From an uncultured Neptuniibacter sp. (GTDB taxonomy: Bacteria > Pseudomonadota > Gammaproteobacteria > Pseudomonadales > Balneatricaceae): 64,000 bases of DNA. The notes beneath the pieces are model-generated. The model had not been told where the DNA came from, made no database searches, and saw nothing but the letters and a program-made list of their open reading frames with translations. This document shows positions 36,098 to 44,734 of this stretch, in pieces (within the stretch, counting starts at the first letter, position 1; every line of letters begins with the position of its first letter). Made by a program: the position numbers and the translations under genes. The stretch is taken from positions 27,906 through 91,905 of the forward strand of contig NZ_CANMIR010000014.1 of the NCBI RefSeq assembly GCF_947498015.1. Direction: 5' to 3'.

Positions 36098-37414
36098 ATG
36101 GAAACCAGTTTTATCGGCTTTGCCGCGTTAATGATACTAATCTTCGCCCGTATCCCATTGGGTGTTGCGATGGGTGTTGTGGGCGTAGTGGGCTTTGCCT
36201 TTGTTCAGCTTGTAGAGTTTGAAAACCCTCGTGGTTGGGGGGCTGCACTGAATATGGTGTCGCAGGTTGCTTTTGAAACCGGCCTCGCCTATGAGCTGTC
36301 TGTTGTACCCCTGTTTATTTTAATGGGTAACTTTATTACGCAAGCGGGCTTATCCGCTCAGCTGTACCGGGCTGCCCATGCTTTCCTTGGCCACTTCAAG
36401 GGTGGTCTGGCGTTGTCCACGGTGGTGTCCTGTGGTGCTTTTTCTGCTGTCTGTGGCAGCTCAATGGCAACAGCGGCTACGATGTCGAAAGTGGCGATGC
36501 CATCGATGCGTAAATATAACTATTCCGATGGTCTGGCCAGTGGCTCAATCGCTGCGGGTGGCACTCTCGGGATTCTGATTCCACCGAGTGTGATCCTGGT
36601 GATCTACGGCATCATGACTGAAACCGATATCGGTAAGTTGTTTATTGCCGGGTTGCTGCCAGGGTTTCTCGGGATTGTGCTTTATATGGCAGCGGTCTCT
36701 GCTACGGTGCATCTGAAGCCTGAGTCCGGACCCGCTGCGGAGAGATCCAGTTGGAAAGAACGGATGAGTGCTTTCAAGCATGTCTGGGCGATCTGCTTTC
36801 TGTTTACTGTGGTGATGGGAGGGATCTACACCGGTGTGTTCACCCCTACTGAAGCGGCAGGCATCGGGGCATCAGGTGCTTTCTTTATCGCTCTGCTTCG
36901 CGGCAAGCTGACGATGAAAAGCCTGACCAATACCTTGGTGAGTTCGGTGCGAACGACTTCGATGCTGTTCTTCCTGGTGATTGGCGCTGTGCTGTTCTCC
37001 AATTTTATCAATCTGGCAGGCATGCCTGATGGCCTTAGGGACTGGGTTCTGGGGATGGATCTGAGTCCAGTCTGGGTCATTCTGGCCATCATTGGGATCT
37101 ATGTACTTTTAGGATGTGTGCTCGAGAGTATGTCGATGATTCTGCTGACTGTGCCGGTGTTCTATCCGCTGGTTCAGGCGATGGGTATGGATCTGATCTG
37201 GTTCGGTATTCTGGTTGTTGTGGTGACAGAGATTAGCTTAATAACACCACCGGTTGGGCTGAACGTATTTGTTCTTAAAACCGTACTTCCGGATGTGAAA
37301 CTTAGCACGATCTTTAAAGGGGTAACGCCGTTCTGGATTGCAGACATTATTCGTTTGATCCTGATCGCTACAATCCCCGCAATCTCTCTTTTCCTTCCAA
37401 ATATGGTGGGATGA
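36098..37414 (+). CDS. TRAP transporter large permease (DctM type), iac module
   Basis: A 438-residue, 11-12 helix transport subunit with FILMGNFITQAGLSAQLYRAA, GCGAFSAVCGSSMATAATMSKVAMPSMRKY, IAAGGTLGILIPPSVILVIYGI and ITPPVGLNVFVLK. It completes the DctPQM set. A terminator follows at 37439. The paralogue at 63156 is strongly similar. Confidence 0.92.
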   Translation: METSFIGFAALMILIFARIPLGVAMGVVGVVGFAFVQLVEFENPRGWGAALNMVSQVAFETGLAYELSVVPLFILMGNFITQAGLSAQLYRAAHAFLGHFKGGLALSTVVSCGAFSAVCGSSMATAATMSKVAMPSMRKYNYSDGLASGSIAAGGTLGILIPPSVILVIYGIMTETDIGKLFIAGLLPGFLGIVLYMAAVSATVHLKPESGPAAERSSWKERMSAFKHVWAICFLFTVVMGGIYTGVFTPTEAAGIGASGAFFIALLRGKLTMKSLTNTLVSSVRTTSMLFFLVIGAVLFSNFINLAGMPDGLRDWVLGMDLSPVWVILAIIGIYVLLGCVLESMSMILLTVPVFYPLVQAMGMDLIWFGILVVVVTEISLITPPVGLNVFVLKTVLPDVKLSTIFKGVTPFWIADIIRLILIATIPAISLFLPNMVG

Positions 37415-37438
37415 CAACCGTTAACCAATGGCAAGCTT

Positions 37439-37474
37439 AGCCCCCTGTATCCGTGTATTCAGGGGGCTCTTTTT
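37439..37474 (+). terminator. Intrinsic terminator after the first TRAP operon
   Basis: AGCCCCCTG (37439-37447) and CAGGGGGCT (37460-37468) form a 9-bp stem followed by CTTTTTCC. Confidence 0.85.
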
Positions 37475-37522
37475 CCGAAGTTATCCCGGTTCCTTTATAC
37501 CGCAAGTAAGAGGGCGCTCATT

Positions 37523-38014
37523 GTGATACCTGAAATAAATACAATTTTATACGCTTCTGATCTGGGTGAGGGCTCCCGCCCTGCATTTCTGTTGGCTGCT
37601 AAAGAGGCATTTCGTCATGATGCACAGATCACCTTCCTTAATGTTGTCGAACCCGCGAACAGCAACACAGAAGCGATGATGGACAGCTTTATGGAGCAGG
37701 GAGCTGTAGAACAGATGAGGACGCAGGGAATCGATAAGTTGCATGCCCTTATGCACAAACGGATTGAAACCTTCTCTGAAGAGGATCTTAAGGGGCGTAT
37801 CCCGTTGCAGCATGAGCCGGTTACGCGCATTGAGGAGGGACCTGCTGCGGAAACGATTATCAAAGTAGCGGAGGAGATTGAAGCTGACATGATTATCATG
37901 GGAACACGTACTCGAACCCATTCAACGCTAGGGCGGTTTTTTGTTGGTTCCACAGCTCAAAGTGTTATGCAGCTCTCTTCTCGACCGGTACTGATTGTAC
38001 CGCTAACCGAATAA
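37523..38014 (+). CDS. Universal stress protein (UspA family)
   Basis: A 163-residue UspA-fold protein with ILYASDLGEGSRPAFLLA at the start and the ATP-binding motif IMGTRTRTHSTLGRFFVGSTAQSVMQLSSRPVLIVP (G-2x-G-9x-G(S/T) type). A GTG start at 37523 with AGAGGG upstream is used. Usp proteins often accompany TRAP genes (for example TeaD of the ectoine system). It may tune import, but it lies after a terminator and could be separately expressed. Confidence 0.87.
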   Translation: MIPEINTILYASDLGEGSRPAFLLAAKEAFRHDAQITFLNVVEPANSNTEAMMDSFMEQGAVEQMRTQGIDKLHALMHKRIETFSEEDLKGRIPLQHEPVTRIEEGPAAETIIKVAEEIEADMIIMGTRTRTHSTLGRFFVGSTAQSVMQLSSRPVLIVPLTE

Positions 38015-38093
38015 GTGTAAATCAGCTTCAGGTAGCTGCCTGAGAACGTACAGACACCGCTTCAATAAGAAAAAATTATTCAGGGGCTTAATT

Positions 38094-39017
38094 ATGAGTA
38101 GTGATAAATTTGATATTAAAGATTTCCGCCGGGCGCTGTCGCAGTTTCCTACCGGGGTTACGGTAATTACTGCGTTGGATGATTCGGGTGAGCCGGTTGG
38201 GGTGACCGCCAGCAGTTTCAACTCCGTATCGATCGATCCACCCCTGATTCTCTGGAGTATCGACAAAGGGGCGTACAGCCTGGACACTTTCAGGGATACC
38301 GAATTTTTTGCTGTGAATGTACTGGGACGTGATCAGGTCAGCACATCAAATAATTTTGCCAGCCGCGGTGAAGACAAGTTTGCCAATGCCAGTTACAGTG
38401 CGGGTATTGGTGGTGCACCAGTTCTTGATGATTATGCCGCACAGTTTGAGTGTAAAACCTGGGCGGTTTATGAGGGTGGTGATCACCTGATTCTGGTCGG
38501 TGAAGTTGTGGATTACCGCTATAACGATGGTCGCGAGCCACTCGTTTTTGCGCGTGGCAGCTATGCTGTTTCATCGACGCATCCTGCAATGACGAAAGGG
38601 CAGGTGGATGCCAGTTCTAATGAATTTGTCAGTGATTACCTACTCTATCTGTTGCGGGAAACCTACAATCGTTACAGTCAGGAGCTTTACCCACGTCTAA
38701 TGAGTGAAGGTGGGGTGACACCTGAGGAGTGGCGGGTATTAGCGATTCTGGCGGATCAGCCCAGCAAGAGATTGGCGGAACTTTCACCTCTGGTGATGCA
38801 ACCCGAAAGTGCTCTCAGAGAAACGGCTGACTGGATGGTGGGCAAAGGGCATGTGGTGCTTGAAGGGGAGAGTGTGAGCCTTTCTGAAAATGGACAGGCC
38901 CTGGCTGAATCTCTACGTTCAATAGCAAAGCAGCATGAAGCTGAAGTGATCTCCTCTCTCTCTGAAGAGCAGGCCAGCATGCTTAAAGAGAGCTTGCGCA
39001 CAATCATTCGTGCTTAA
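38094..39017 (+). CDS. iacG: Flavin reductase fused to a MarR-like sensor domain, iac module
   Basis: A 307-residue fusion. Residues 1-165 are an HpaC-like NAD(P)H:flavin reductase (FPTGVTVITALDDSGEPVGVTASSFNSVSIDPPLILWSIDKG). Residues 180-307 are a MarR-like winged-helix fold (GVTPEEWRVLAILADQPSKRLAELSPLVMQPESALRETADWMV). Known: C1 of Acinetobacter baumannii 4-hydroxyphenylacetate hydroxylase has the same design, and substrate binding to its MarR domain speeds flavin reduction. Inferred from position: this copy supplies reduced flavin to IacA, with indole-3-acetate as effector; the name iacG rests on context. The second copy at 40960 shares a nearly identical catalytic domain. Confidence 0.8.
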   Translation: MSSDKFDIKDFRRALSQFPTGVTVITALDDSGEPVGVTASSFNSVSIDPPLILWSIDKGAYSLDTFRDTEFFAVNVLGRDQVSTSNNFASRGEDKFANASYSAGIGGAPVLDDYAAQFECKTWAVYEGGDHLILVGEVVDYRYNDGREPLVFARGSYAVSSTHPAMTKGQVDASSNEFVSDYLLYLLRETYNRYSQELYPRLMSEGGVTPEEWRVLAILADQPSKRLAELSPLVMQPESALRETADWMVGKGHVVLEGESVSLSENGQALAESLRSIAKQHEAEVISSLSEEQASMLKESLRTIIRA

Positions 39018-39073
39018 CTAGCCAGCGGATGCCCGGTATCTCTGGGTTATCCGCTCCAAATTTGCCATAATAA

Positions 39074-39089
39074 TTAATATATAAATTAA
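39074..39089. promoter_or_regulatory. TTAAT-N6-ATTAA operator upstream of the MFS gene
   Basis: TTAATATATAAATTAA, an imperfect form of the TTAATATATTAA palindrome shared by HPA-side promoters. It lies 31 bases before the start of the MFS gene. Confidence 0.5.
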
Positions 39090-39119
39090 TTTATTATGGA
39101 TATCCCCCCTGGTAACTGA

Positions 39120-40340
39120 ATGATAAGTAGATCAAAAGCAGAGATCGGTTTCACCGAATTTGTCGCCATGATGGCGTTTGTAACCTGTTTCGTCGCGATG
39201 GCGATCGATCTGATGCTGCCTGCGCTGGCGGATATTGGCGCTGATCTGGGAGTCGTTCGAGATAATGATACCCAGTTGATTATCACAACCGTTTTCCTTG
39301 GGGTTGCATTTGGCCAGATTCTTTATGGTCCTCTCTCGGATGTGATTGGGCGGAAACGCTCGATCTATCTGGGATTCAGCATCTTTATATTCGGAACCCT
39401 GATATCGCTGTTTTCAACCAGTCTGGAGATGATGCTTCTGGGGCGGTTGTTTCAGGGGCTCGGTGCTGCTGGCCCGCGTATTGTCACTATTGCGATCGTA
39501 CGGGATCAGCATAAAGGCCCGCAGATGGCGCGGGTGATGTCCCTGATTATGACTGTGTTTATATTGGTGCCGGTTATTGCACCGATTATTGGACAGGGCA
39601 TTCTGATGGTTGCAGGCTGGCGGTCAATCTTTGGTTTTCTGCTACTCATGGCGCTATTTATCCTGTTCTGGTTTGCTTGGCGACTACCGGAGACTCTGCC
39701 ACAAGAGGATCGACATGAGTTTTCGTCAGCCCGGCTGATATCAAGCTTTAAAGAGGTGCTGGCAAACCGTAGGTCTATGGCATTTGTCATAGCACTGGGG
39801 CTTGTGTTTGGAGCGTTTTTGGGATTCCTCAGCTCCGTACAGCAGATTTTGCAGGAGCTGTATCAGCTTGGGGCTGCTTTCCCATTTTACTTTGCGGTAC
39901 TGGCGATGGGGATCGGTGCCTCAAATTTTCTCAATGCTAAGTTGGTAATGCGTTTCGGTATGAAACCGCTGGTTATGGGTGCCCAGCTTGGTTCATCGCT
40001 GCTCTCATTGATCGCCCTGATCGCAACGTTCTGGTTAGGGGCGGTGCCTCCGCTGCCTTTTGTGATGGGCTACTTCATGCTGTTGCTGATGGGAATAGGC
40101 TTACTGTTTGGTAATCTGAATGCCCTTTCGATGGAGCCTTTTGGTCATATCGCGGGAATGGCTTCGAGTTTTGTGGGTGTGGTATCAACCTTGATTGCGG
40201 TCTTGCTCGGGATGCTGGTAGGCCAGACGTATAATGATACGCTGATCCCTTTGATGTTAGGCTTTATCGTTTTACCCGGCATCGCTTTTGTGGTGACCCG
40301 TTGGGCGGCCTCAAAGCCTGCGCCCTGTGACAAAGACTAA
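39120..40340 (+). CDS. MFS transporter, Bcr/CflA-like
   Basis: A 406-residue, 12-helix MFS protein with GPLSDVIGRKRSIYLGF (motif A) and FQGLGAAGPRIVTIAIVRDQ, resembling Bcr/CflA drug-proton antiporters. It could export a toxic aromatic intermediate or take up an aromatic acid; this is inference. It forms a two-gene unit with the MaoC-like gene 9 bases downstream and has a shared-palindrome operator upstream. Confidence 0.85.
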   Translation: MISRSKAEIGFTEFVAMMAFVTCFVAMAIDLMLPALADIGADLGVVRDNDTQLIITTVFLGVAFGQILYGPLSDVIGRKRSIYLGFSIFIFGTLISLFSTSLEMMLLGRLFQGLGAAGPRIVTIAIVRDQHKGPQMARVMSLIMTVFILVPVIAPIIGQGILMVAGWRSIFGFLLLMALFILFWFAWRLPETLPQEDRHEFSSARLISSFKEVLANRRSMAFVIALGLVFGAFLGFLSSVQQILQELYQLGAAFPFYFAVLAMGIGASNFLNAKLVMRFGMKPLVMGAQLGSSLLSLIALIATFWLGAVPPLPFVMGYFMLLLMGIGLLFGNLNALSMEPFGHIAGMASSFVGVVSTLIAVLLGMLVGQTYNDTLIPLMLGFIVLPGIAFVVTRWAASKPAPCDKD

Positions 40341-40349
40341 GGAGTTGAG

Positions 40350-40814
40350 ATGGATCGCTATCTGGATGATTTTACGGTTGGTGAGATATTCCATACACCC
40401 CGCTTTACCCTCAGTGAGGGGCAGATATTGGATTATGCGCTGATGTATGATCCGCAGCCCATTCATATCGATGCTCAACACGCAGCAGAGGGGCCTTATG
40501 GGGGCATTATTGCAAGTGGCTTTCAGACACTGACACTTTGCTTTCGGATGATGATTCAGACCCGTGTATTTGAAACCGTCAGTCTGGGGGGGCCGGGTCT
40601 GGATGAACTTCGGTTTCTGGCGCCAGTCAGACCGGGAGACACCATTAACACGGAAGCTGAGATCATCTCAATTACACCTTCACGCTCTAAGCCGGATCGA
40701 GGTGTACTAAAGATTCAGTGCCGTGGGTACAACCAGCATAAAGATCAGGTGATCAGTTTCATCGTTATTATGATGGGGCAGCGGGCGCCTGAACGGGTGG
40801 AAGGTAGTCAGTAA
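40350..40814 (+). CDS. MaoC-like hot-dog dehydratase
   Basis: A 154-residue MaoC domain protein. The catalytic Asp/His segment is ALMYDPQPIHIDAQHA, followed by GGIIASGFQTLTL and LDELRFLAPVRPGDTI. Such proteins hydrate enoyl-CoA or act as (R)-specific hydratases. No CoA pathway is visible here, so its substrate is unknown. AAGGAG precedes the ATG. Confidence 0.85.
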   Translation: MDRYLDDFTVGEIFHTPRFTLSEGQILDYALMYDPQPIHIDAQHAAEGPYGGIIASGFQTLTLCFRMMIQTRVFETVSLGGPGLDELRFLAPVRPGDTINTEAEIISITPSRSKPDRGVLKIQCRGYNQHKDQVISFIVIMMGQRAPERVEGSQ

Positions 40815-40817
40815 TAT

Positions 40818-40850
40818 AAAAAAAGGACGTATATTTTATAATATACGTCC
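40818..40850 (-). terminator. Intrinsic terminator of the second flavin reductase gene
   Basis: GGACGTATATT, a four-base loop and AATATACGTCC form a perfect 11-bp stem. The A-run at 40818-40824 makes a T-run on the minus strand. It lies about 110 bases after the minus-strand stop at 40960. Confidence 0.8.
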
Positions 40851-40959
40851 CGAATAAGGCTGGCGAGAAGCACAAGAATCGCCAGCAGCTAAGGATAGAT
40901 CTCACTCGTTTTCAATCTGAAGCCAGCTTCACGTTGGTTTCAGAGTAGAGCTGGGTCGA

Positions 40960-41901
40960 TTAACCCAGCTTCTCAATCAATGATTTCAGGTTGTCTTTCA
41001 ACTGAGCGGACTGTTCGCTTGTCAGCTGATTTAGAAGTGCGGCTTCTTCTGCCAGTGCTAGTTTTTGCATTTTAGCTGCAACTTCTGAGCCTTGAGCGGT
41101 AATCGCAAGCGTATCTTTGTCTTTATATTCAACAAAGCCTTTTTCAACCATCCAGTCGGCTGTCTCACGTAGGGCAACTTCCGGTTGCATCACCATTCCT
41201 GTCAGGTCGCTGATTTTGTAAGAGGGGCAGTTGATCATTCGTGCCAGTACGCGCCACTCTTCAGGGGTAACACCACACTCATTCTTCAGTTTAGGATAGA
41301 GGTCGGCACTGAAACGCTGGTAGGTTTCACGCAGAAGGTATAACAGGTAGTCACCAACAAAATCACCTTCAGTGGCTGCATTATCGCATGGAGCAGATTT
41401 CACCATTTCCGGATGCTGAGCAGAAACTGCATAGCTGCCACGGGCAAATACCAGAGGTTCTACACCGTCGTTGTAGCGATAATCCAACACCTCACCAACC
41501 AGAATCAGGTGGTCACCACCCTCATAAACCGCCCAGGTTTTACACTCAAACTGTGCGGCATAATCGTCAAGAACCGGCGCACCACCGATACCCGCACTGT
41601 AGTTTGCATTGGCAAACTTATCTTCACCACGGCTGGCGAAATTGTTTGATGTACTGACCTGATCACGGCCCAGCACGTTGACGGCAAAATGCTCGGCATT
41701 TTCAAATGCACTGAGGCTGTGAGCGCCCTTATCGATGCTCCACAGTACCAGGGTCGGATCCATGGAAACGGAGTTGAAGCTGCTCGCAGTAACACCTACA
41801 GGGTTGCCTTCAGCATCAAGCGTTGTGATAACCGTTACTCCTGTAGGGAACTGAGATAGGGCACGGCGGAAATCTTTAGCATCGAATTCTGTCTGAGACA
41901 T
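40960..41901 (-). CDS. hpaC: Flavin reductase fused to a MarR-like sensor domain, HPA module (C1 type)
   Basis: A 313-residue fusion with the same design as the protein at 38094. The HpaC-like reductase (1-165) is about 90 percent identical by eye in the segment NNFASRGEDKFANANYSAGIGG through ARGSYAVS. The C-terminal MarR-like domain (GVTPEEWRVLARMINCPSYKISDLTGMVMQPEVALRETADWMV) is much more diverged. By position next to the C2 oxygenase it should be the 4-hydroxyphenylacetate hydroxylase reductase, stimulated by its substrate as in A. baumannii C1. GAAGGTGAC precedes the ATG at 41901. A palindrome lies 63-77 bases upstream. Confidence 0.85.
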   Translation of the reverse strand: MSQTEFDAKDFRRALSQFPTGVTVITTLDAEGNPVGVTASSFNSVSMDPTLVLWSIDKGAHSLSAFENAEHFAVNVLGRDQVSTSNNFASRGEDKFANANYSAGIGGAPVLDDYAAQFECKTWAVYEGGDHLILVGEVLDYRYNDGVEPLVFARGSYAVSAQHPEMVKSAPCDNAATEGDFVGDYLLYLLRETYQRFSADLYPKLKNECGVTPEEWRVLARMINCPSYKISDLTGMVMQPEVALRETADWMVEKGFVEYKDKDTLAITAQGSEVAAKMQKLALAEEAALLNQLTSEQSAQLKDNLKSLIEKLG

Positions 41902-41963
41902 TGTAGTGTCACCTTCGTTGTTGGGTCGTTGTTATTCTTGTTTCTGCTTCATTTTGCAAGAAA

Positions 41964-41978
41964 CTTCATATATTAACT
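41964..41978. promoter_or_regulatory. TTAATATATTAA-like operator upstream of hpaC
   Basis: Core TTCATATATTAA (41965-41976) matches 10 of 12 positions of the TTAATATATTAA palindrome. It lies 64 bases upstream of the hpaC start codon (minus strand). Confidence 0.5.
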
Positions 41979-42107
41979 AATTATAGAAGCCATTCAGGAT
42001 GATGAAATATATTTTTCACTGCTTTAATTGTACTTTTCATGGGGGCTAATGGCATTATTAGTTTTGTTTTATTTATTTAAATATTATTAACTTTTTGATA
42101 TTTAAGG

Positions 42108-43034
42108 TTATTTTTTCTTGTCTCTGTATTGTCCAGCAGTAACGCCTGCATTTCTGCGAAAAAATCTGGCGAAATATGCTGGATCTTTAAAGCCTAATTG
42201 ATAGCTGATCTCTGTAATGGGCGAGGAGGAGAAGGTGAGAAGACGTCGTGCCTCCTGCATCAATCTATCCATGATCAGACGTTTTGAGGGTAGGCCAGCT
42301 AAACGGCGGCAGATCTCATTGAGTCGGGCTTCAGTCACACTGATCATCTCTGAATACTGGCTCAGTGTCAGGTGTTCTTTGTAGTGGTTCTCAATCAGTT
42401 CATTAAATTTATGGAAGATGCGTACATCCTCTTTGCGGGTCTTTTGCTGTGGTTGGCTCTGATCCGAGAGTCGTGAGATGTCGATTAGGACTAACTGAAG
42501 CAGTGCTCTCAATGCCACGGTTTGTTCCATGACAGTGTGGTCATTCTCCCCGGCCATCAGGCTAAGTAGATGTAGCATGCGTGCAGCAGTCTGGTCATGC
42601 TCAGGTTCCAAAGCAACACAAAGAGGGCTATTAATAAAGCTGTTGCTGCCCCAGCCGGTCGGAATCATGCCCCCCATCAACTCCCACACGAGCTGTTGGC
42701 GTGCGGTGATCACATGCCCTTTGGCCTTATTATCTGTAACGAAAGAGTGAGGTACCGTCGGCGGTGTTAGAAAGAACATCGGTCCTTCAACGCTATAGCT
42801 GGTTTCATCCAGATGAACCCGCACGGTGCCGTTAAGAATGACATGGATCTGATAGAATCGGTCATGGTGATGTACAGGCATATTTCTACCAAAGAAGTCA
42901 GCCAGCTTTTCGAGATGCTCATAATGAATCTCTGCATCAATATAGTGCTGATCATAGGCATGTCCGATATCGATATTCGGGATATCTTCTGAGGCAATTG
43001 TGCTTTGTGCCAGAGGGGTTGAGTTGCTGCTCAT
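42108..43034 (-). CDS. hpaA: AraC-family activator of 4-hydroxyphenylacetate catabolism
   Basis: A 308-residue HpaA-type regulator. The N-terminal cupin sensor includes NIDIGHAYDQHYIDAEIHYEHLEKLADFFGRNMPVHHHDRFYQIHVI, typical of HpaA. The C-terminal AraC/XylS DNA-binding domain has LTLSQYSEMISVTEARLNEICR and ITEISYQLGFKDPAYFARFFRRNAGVTAGQYR. In E. coli HpaA activates the hpaBC hydroxylase operon with HPA as effector. ATG 43034 follows ACAGGA; the frame also begins with a TTG 6 bases earlier. It is divergent from the oxygenase gene. Confidence 0.9.
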   Translation of the reverse strand: MSSNSTPLAQSTIASEDIPNIDIGHAYDQHYIDAEIHYEHLEKLADFFGRNMPVHHHDRFYQIHVILNGTVRVHLDETSYSVEGPMFFLTPPTVPHSFVTDNKAKGHVITARQQLVWELMGGMIPTGWGSNSFINSPLCVALEPEHDQTAARMLHLLSLMAGENDHTVMEQTVALRALLQLVLIDISRLSDQSQPQQKTRKEDVRIFHKFNELIENHYKEHLTLSQYSEMISVTEARLNEICRRLAGLPSKRLIMDRLMQEARRLLTFSSSPITEISYQLGFKDPAYFARFFRRNAGVTAGQYRDKKK

Positions 43035-43395
43035 CGCCAATCCTGTCTCTCAATACTGCTTTTCAACAGTATAGTTAATAATTTAATTATGCAGATGCTT
43101 GCTCTGTATTTTGTGCAAATGCAATAAAATTACTCAAATGCTCTAGAATGTTAATATCAATATTATCAATAGGTTATATATTTTTACGTGTTTTTTTTGA
43201 CTGTTTTTTGAGCATAATAGTTCACTTATTAACTATCAAAAGTACAATAAAGGCTGCGAAATATCCATTTATAATTAGTGCATATGTGAACAATAATGTA
43301 ATCATCACTACGGCAAAGCGTGAGAATAGGTACGACATTTAGATGTTCATACGCTGTTTTGCCGGACCAAAACAAAAATGAAGAAGGTAATGAAG
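43035..43395. promoter_or_regulatory. hpaA / oxygenase divergent control region
   Basis: A 361-base AT-rich gap with several inverted repeats. AGTTAATAATTTAATTA lies at 43073-43089. TAATAT-CA-ATATTA is a perfect palindrome at 43152-43165. ATAGTT...AACTAT forms a repeat at 43217-43236. These are candidate sites for HpaA and for the regulator of the shared TTAATATATTAA palindrome. No ORF in it has a ribosome site. Confidence 0.55.
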
Positions 43396-44571
43396 ATGGA
43401 AAGACCAAATCCAATGCTTGATGAACTGAAAAAAATCCTTCCTACGATTGCTGCGAACGCTGTAGAAGCAGAGCAACTGCGTCGAGTGCCGGACGAAAAT
43501 ATCCGCCTTCTTAAATCTATTAAATTACACCGTGCGTTGCAGCCTAAAGCTTACGGCGGTCTTGAGCTGTCTCTGCCAGAAGTAACTGATTGTGTTGCTG
43601 CGTTGGCAGGTGCATGTGGTGGTACTGCCTGGGCGTTCAGCCTGCTGATCACTCACAGCCATCAGATGGCGATGTTCTCGAAGCAGGCTCAGGATGAGTT
43701 CTGGGGTGAAAACCAGGATGCGACAGCGAGTAGCTCAATCGCGCCATTCGGTAAAACAGAAGAGTGTGAAGGTGGTGTTATCTTTAATGGTGACATGCGC
43801 TGGAGCTCTGGTTGTGATCATGCAGAGTGGGCGATTCTTGGCTTCCTGCGTCCTAATCCAGAAACGGGTGAGAAAGACTACTGCTTCGGTGTGGTTCCAA
43901 GCTCTGATTATGAGATCGAAGATGATTGGTACTCTGCAGGTATGAAACCTTCCGGTACTAAGACACTGAAGATTAAAGAAAATACCTTTATTCCTGAGCA
44001 TCGCATCGAGAAAGCTAAGGCGATGATGACAGGTCAATCTTCAGGTTTTGGTCTGTATCCAGATAGCAAGATCTTCTTTGCACCTTACCGTCCATACTTT
44101 GCATGTGGTTTCGCAGCGATGGCTCTGGGTATTGCGGAGCGTATGCTTGAGGTTTACAAAAACCTGACTAAAAACCGTACTCGTGCATATACGCTGGCTG
44201 CCTCCGGCAAAGAGATTGCGCCAATCATGCGTCTGGCTGAGTCGACTCATCAGGTTGCAGCTGCTCGTGCATTCATGGAAAAAACATGGGATGAGCACAA
44301 AGCGTTTGGTGAACAGAAACGTTACCCAACTGATGAAGAGCTGGCATTCTGGCGTACTAACCAGGCTTACGCAGTTAAGATGTGCTGTGAAGCTGTAAAC
44401 CGTTTGTTTGAAGTATCCGGTGGTTCTACCTGGATTCACGATAACGAGATCCAGCGTCTGTGGCGCGATTGCAACATGACTGCAGCTCACGCATATACTG
44501 ATTATGACGTTTGTAAGCAGGTTCTGGGCCGTTCACTGATGGGTATGGAACCCGATCCAACGATGGTTTAA
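43396..44571 (+). CDS. 4-Hydroxyphenylacetate 3-monooxygenase, oxygenase component (C2 type)
   Basis: A 391-residue acyl-CoA-dehydrogenase-fold flavin monooxygenase that closely matches C2 of A. baumannii HPA hydroxylase: AEQLRRVPDENIRLLK, HRALQPKAYGGLELSLP, TAWAFSLLITHSHQMAMFSKQ, DATASSSIAPFGK, WSSGCDHAEWA, and the end LMGMEPDPTMV. It converts HPA to 3,4-dihydroxyphenylacetate using O2 and reduced flavin from the C1-type reductase. It is unrelated to the two-component HpaB of E. coli in detail. I chose ATG 43396 because GAAGG is 8 bases upstream; ATGs at 43378 and 43390 are weaker. A terminator follows. Confidence 0.92.
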   Translation: MERPNPMLDELKKILPTIAANAVEAEQLRRVPDENIRLLKSIKLHRALQPKAYGGLELSLPEVTDCVAALAGACGGTAWAFSLLITHSHQMAMFSKQAQDEFWGENQDATASSSIAPFGKTEECEGGVIFNGDMRWSSGCDHAEWAILGFLRPNPETGEKDYCFGVVPSSDYEIEDDWYSAGMKPSGTKTLKIKENTFIPEHRIEKAKAMMTGQSSGFGLYPDSKIFFAPYRPYFACGFAAMALGIAERMLEVYKNLTKNRTRAYTLAASGKEIAPIMRLAESTHQVAAARAFMEKTWDEHKAFGEQKRYPTDEELAFWRTNQAYAVKMCCEAVNRLFEVSGGSTWIHDNEIQRLWRDCNMTAAHAYTDYDVCKQVLGRSLMGMEPDPTMV

Positions 44572-44585
44572 GAGTGTAACAATAT

Positions 44586-44616
44586 AAAAAACCCGCGTTA
44601 ACGCGGGTTTTTTTTT
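44586..44616. terminator. Strong terminator after the oxygenase gene
   Basis: AAAAACCCGCG, TTAA and CGCGGGTTTTT form a long perfect stem with nine or more Ts on the plus strand and As on the other side. Confidence 0.93.
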
Positions 44617-44658
44617 GCCAGATTTTTGTTGCGAGTAAAATCTAAAACTAATAATATT

Positions 44659-44672
44659 GTTAATATATTAAC
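44659..44672. promoter_or_regulatory. Perfect 14-bp palindrome upstream of the AEC transporter
   Basis: GTTAATATATTAAC is a perfect palindrome 63 bases before the AEC start codon. It contains one of the three exact TTAATATATTAA copies in the window. Confidence 0.65.
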
Positions 44673-44734
44673 TAATTTAATGCCATTCCTTTTGCTCAAA
44701 CTGCTCCGCATCTATTCAGGACAAACGTAGATCT

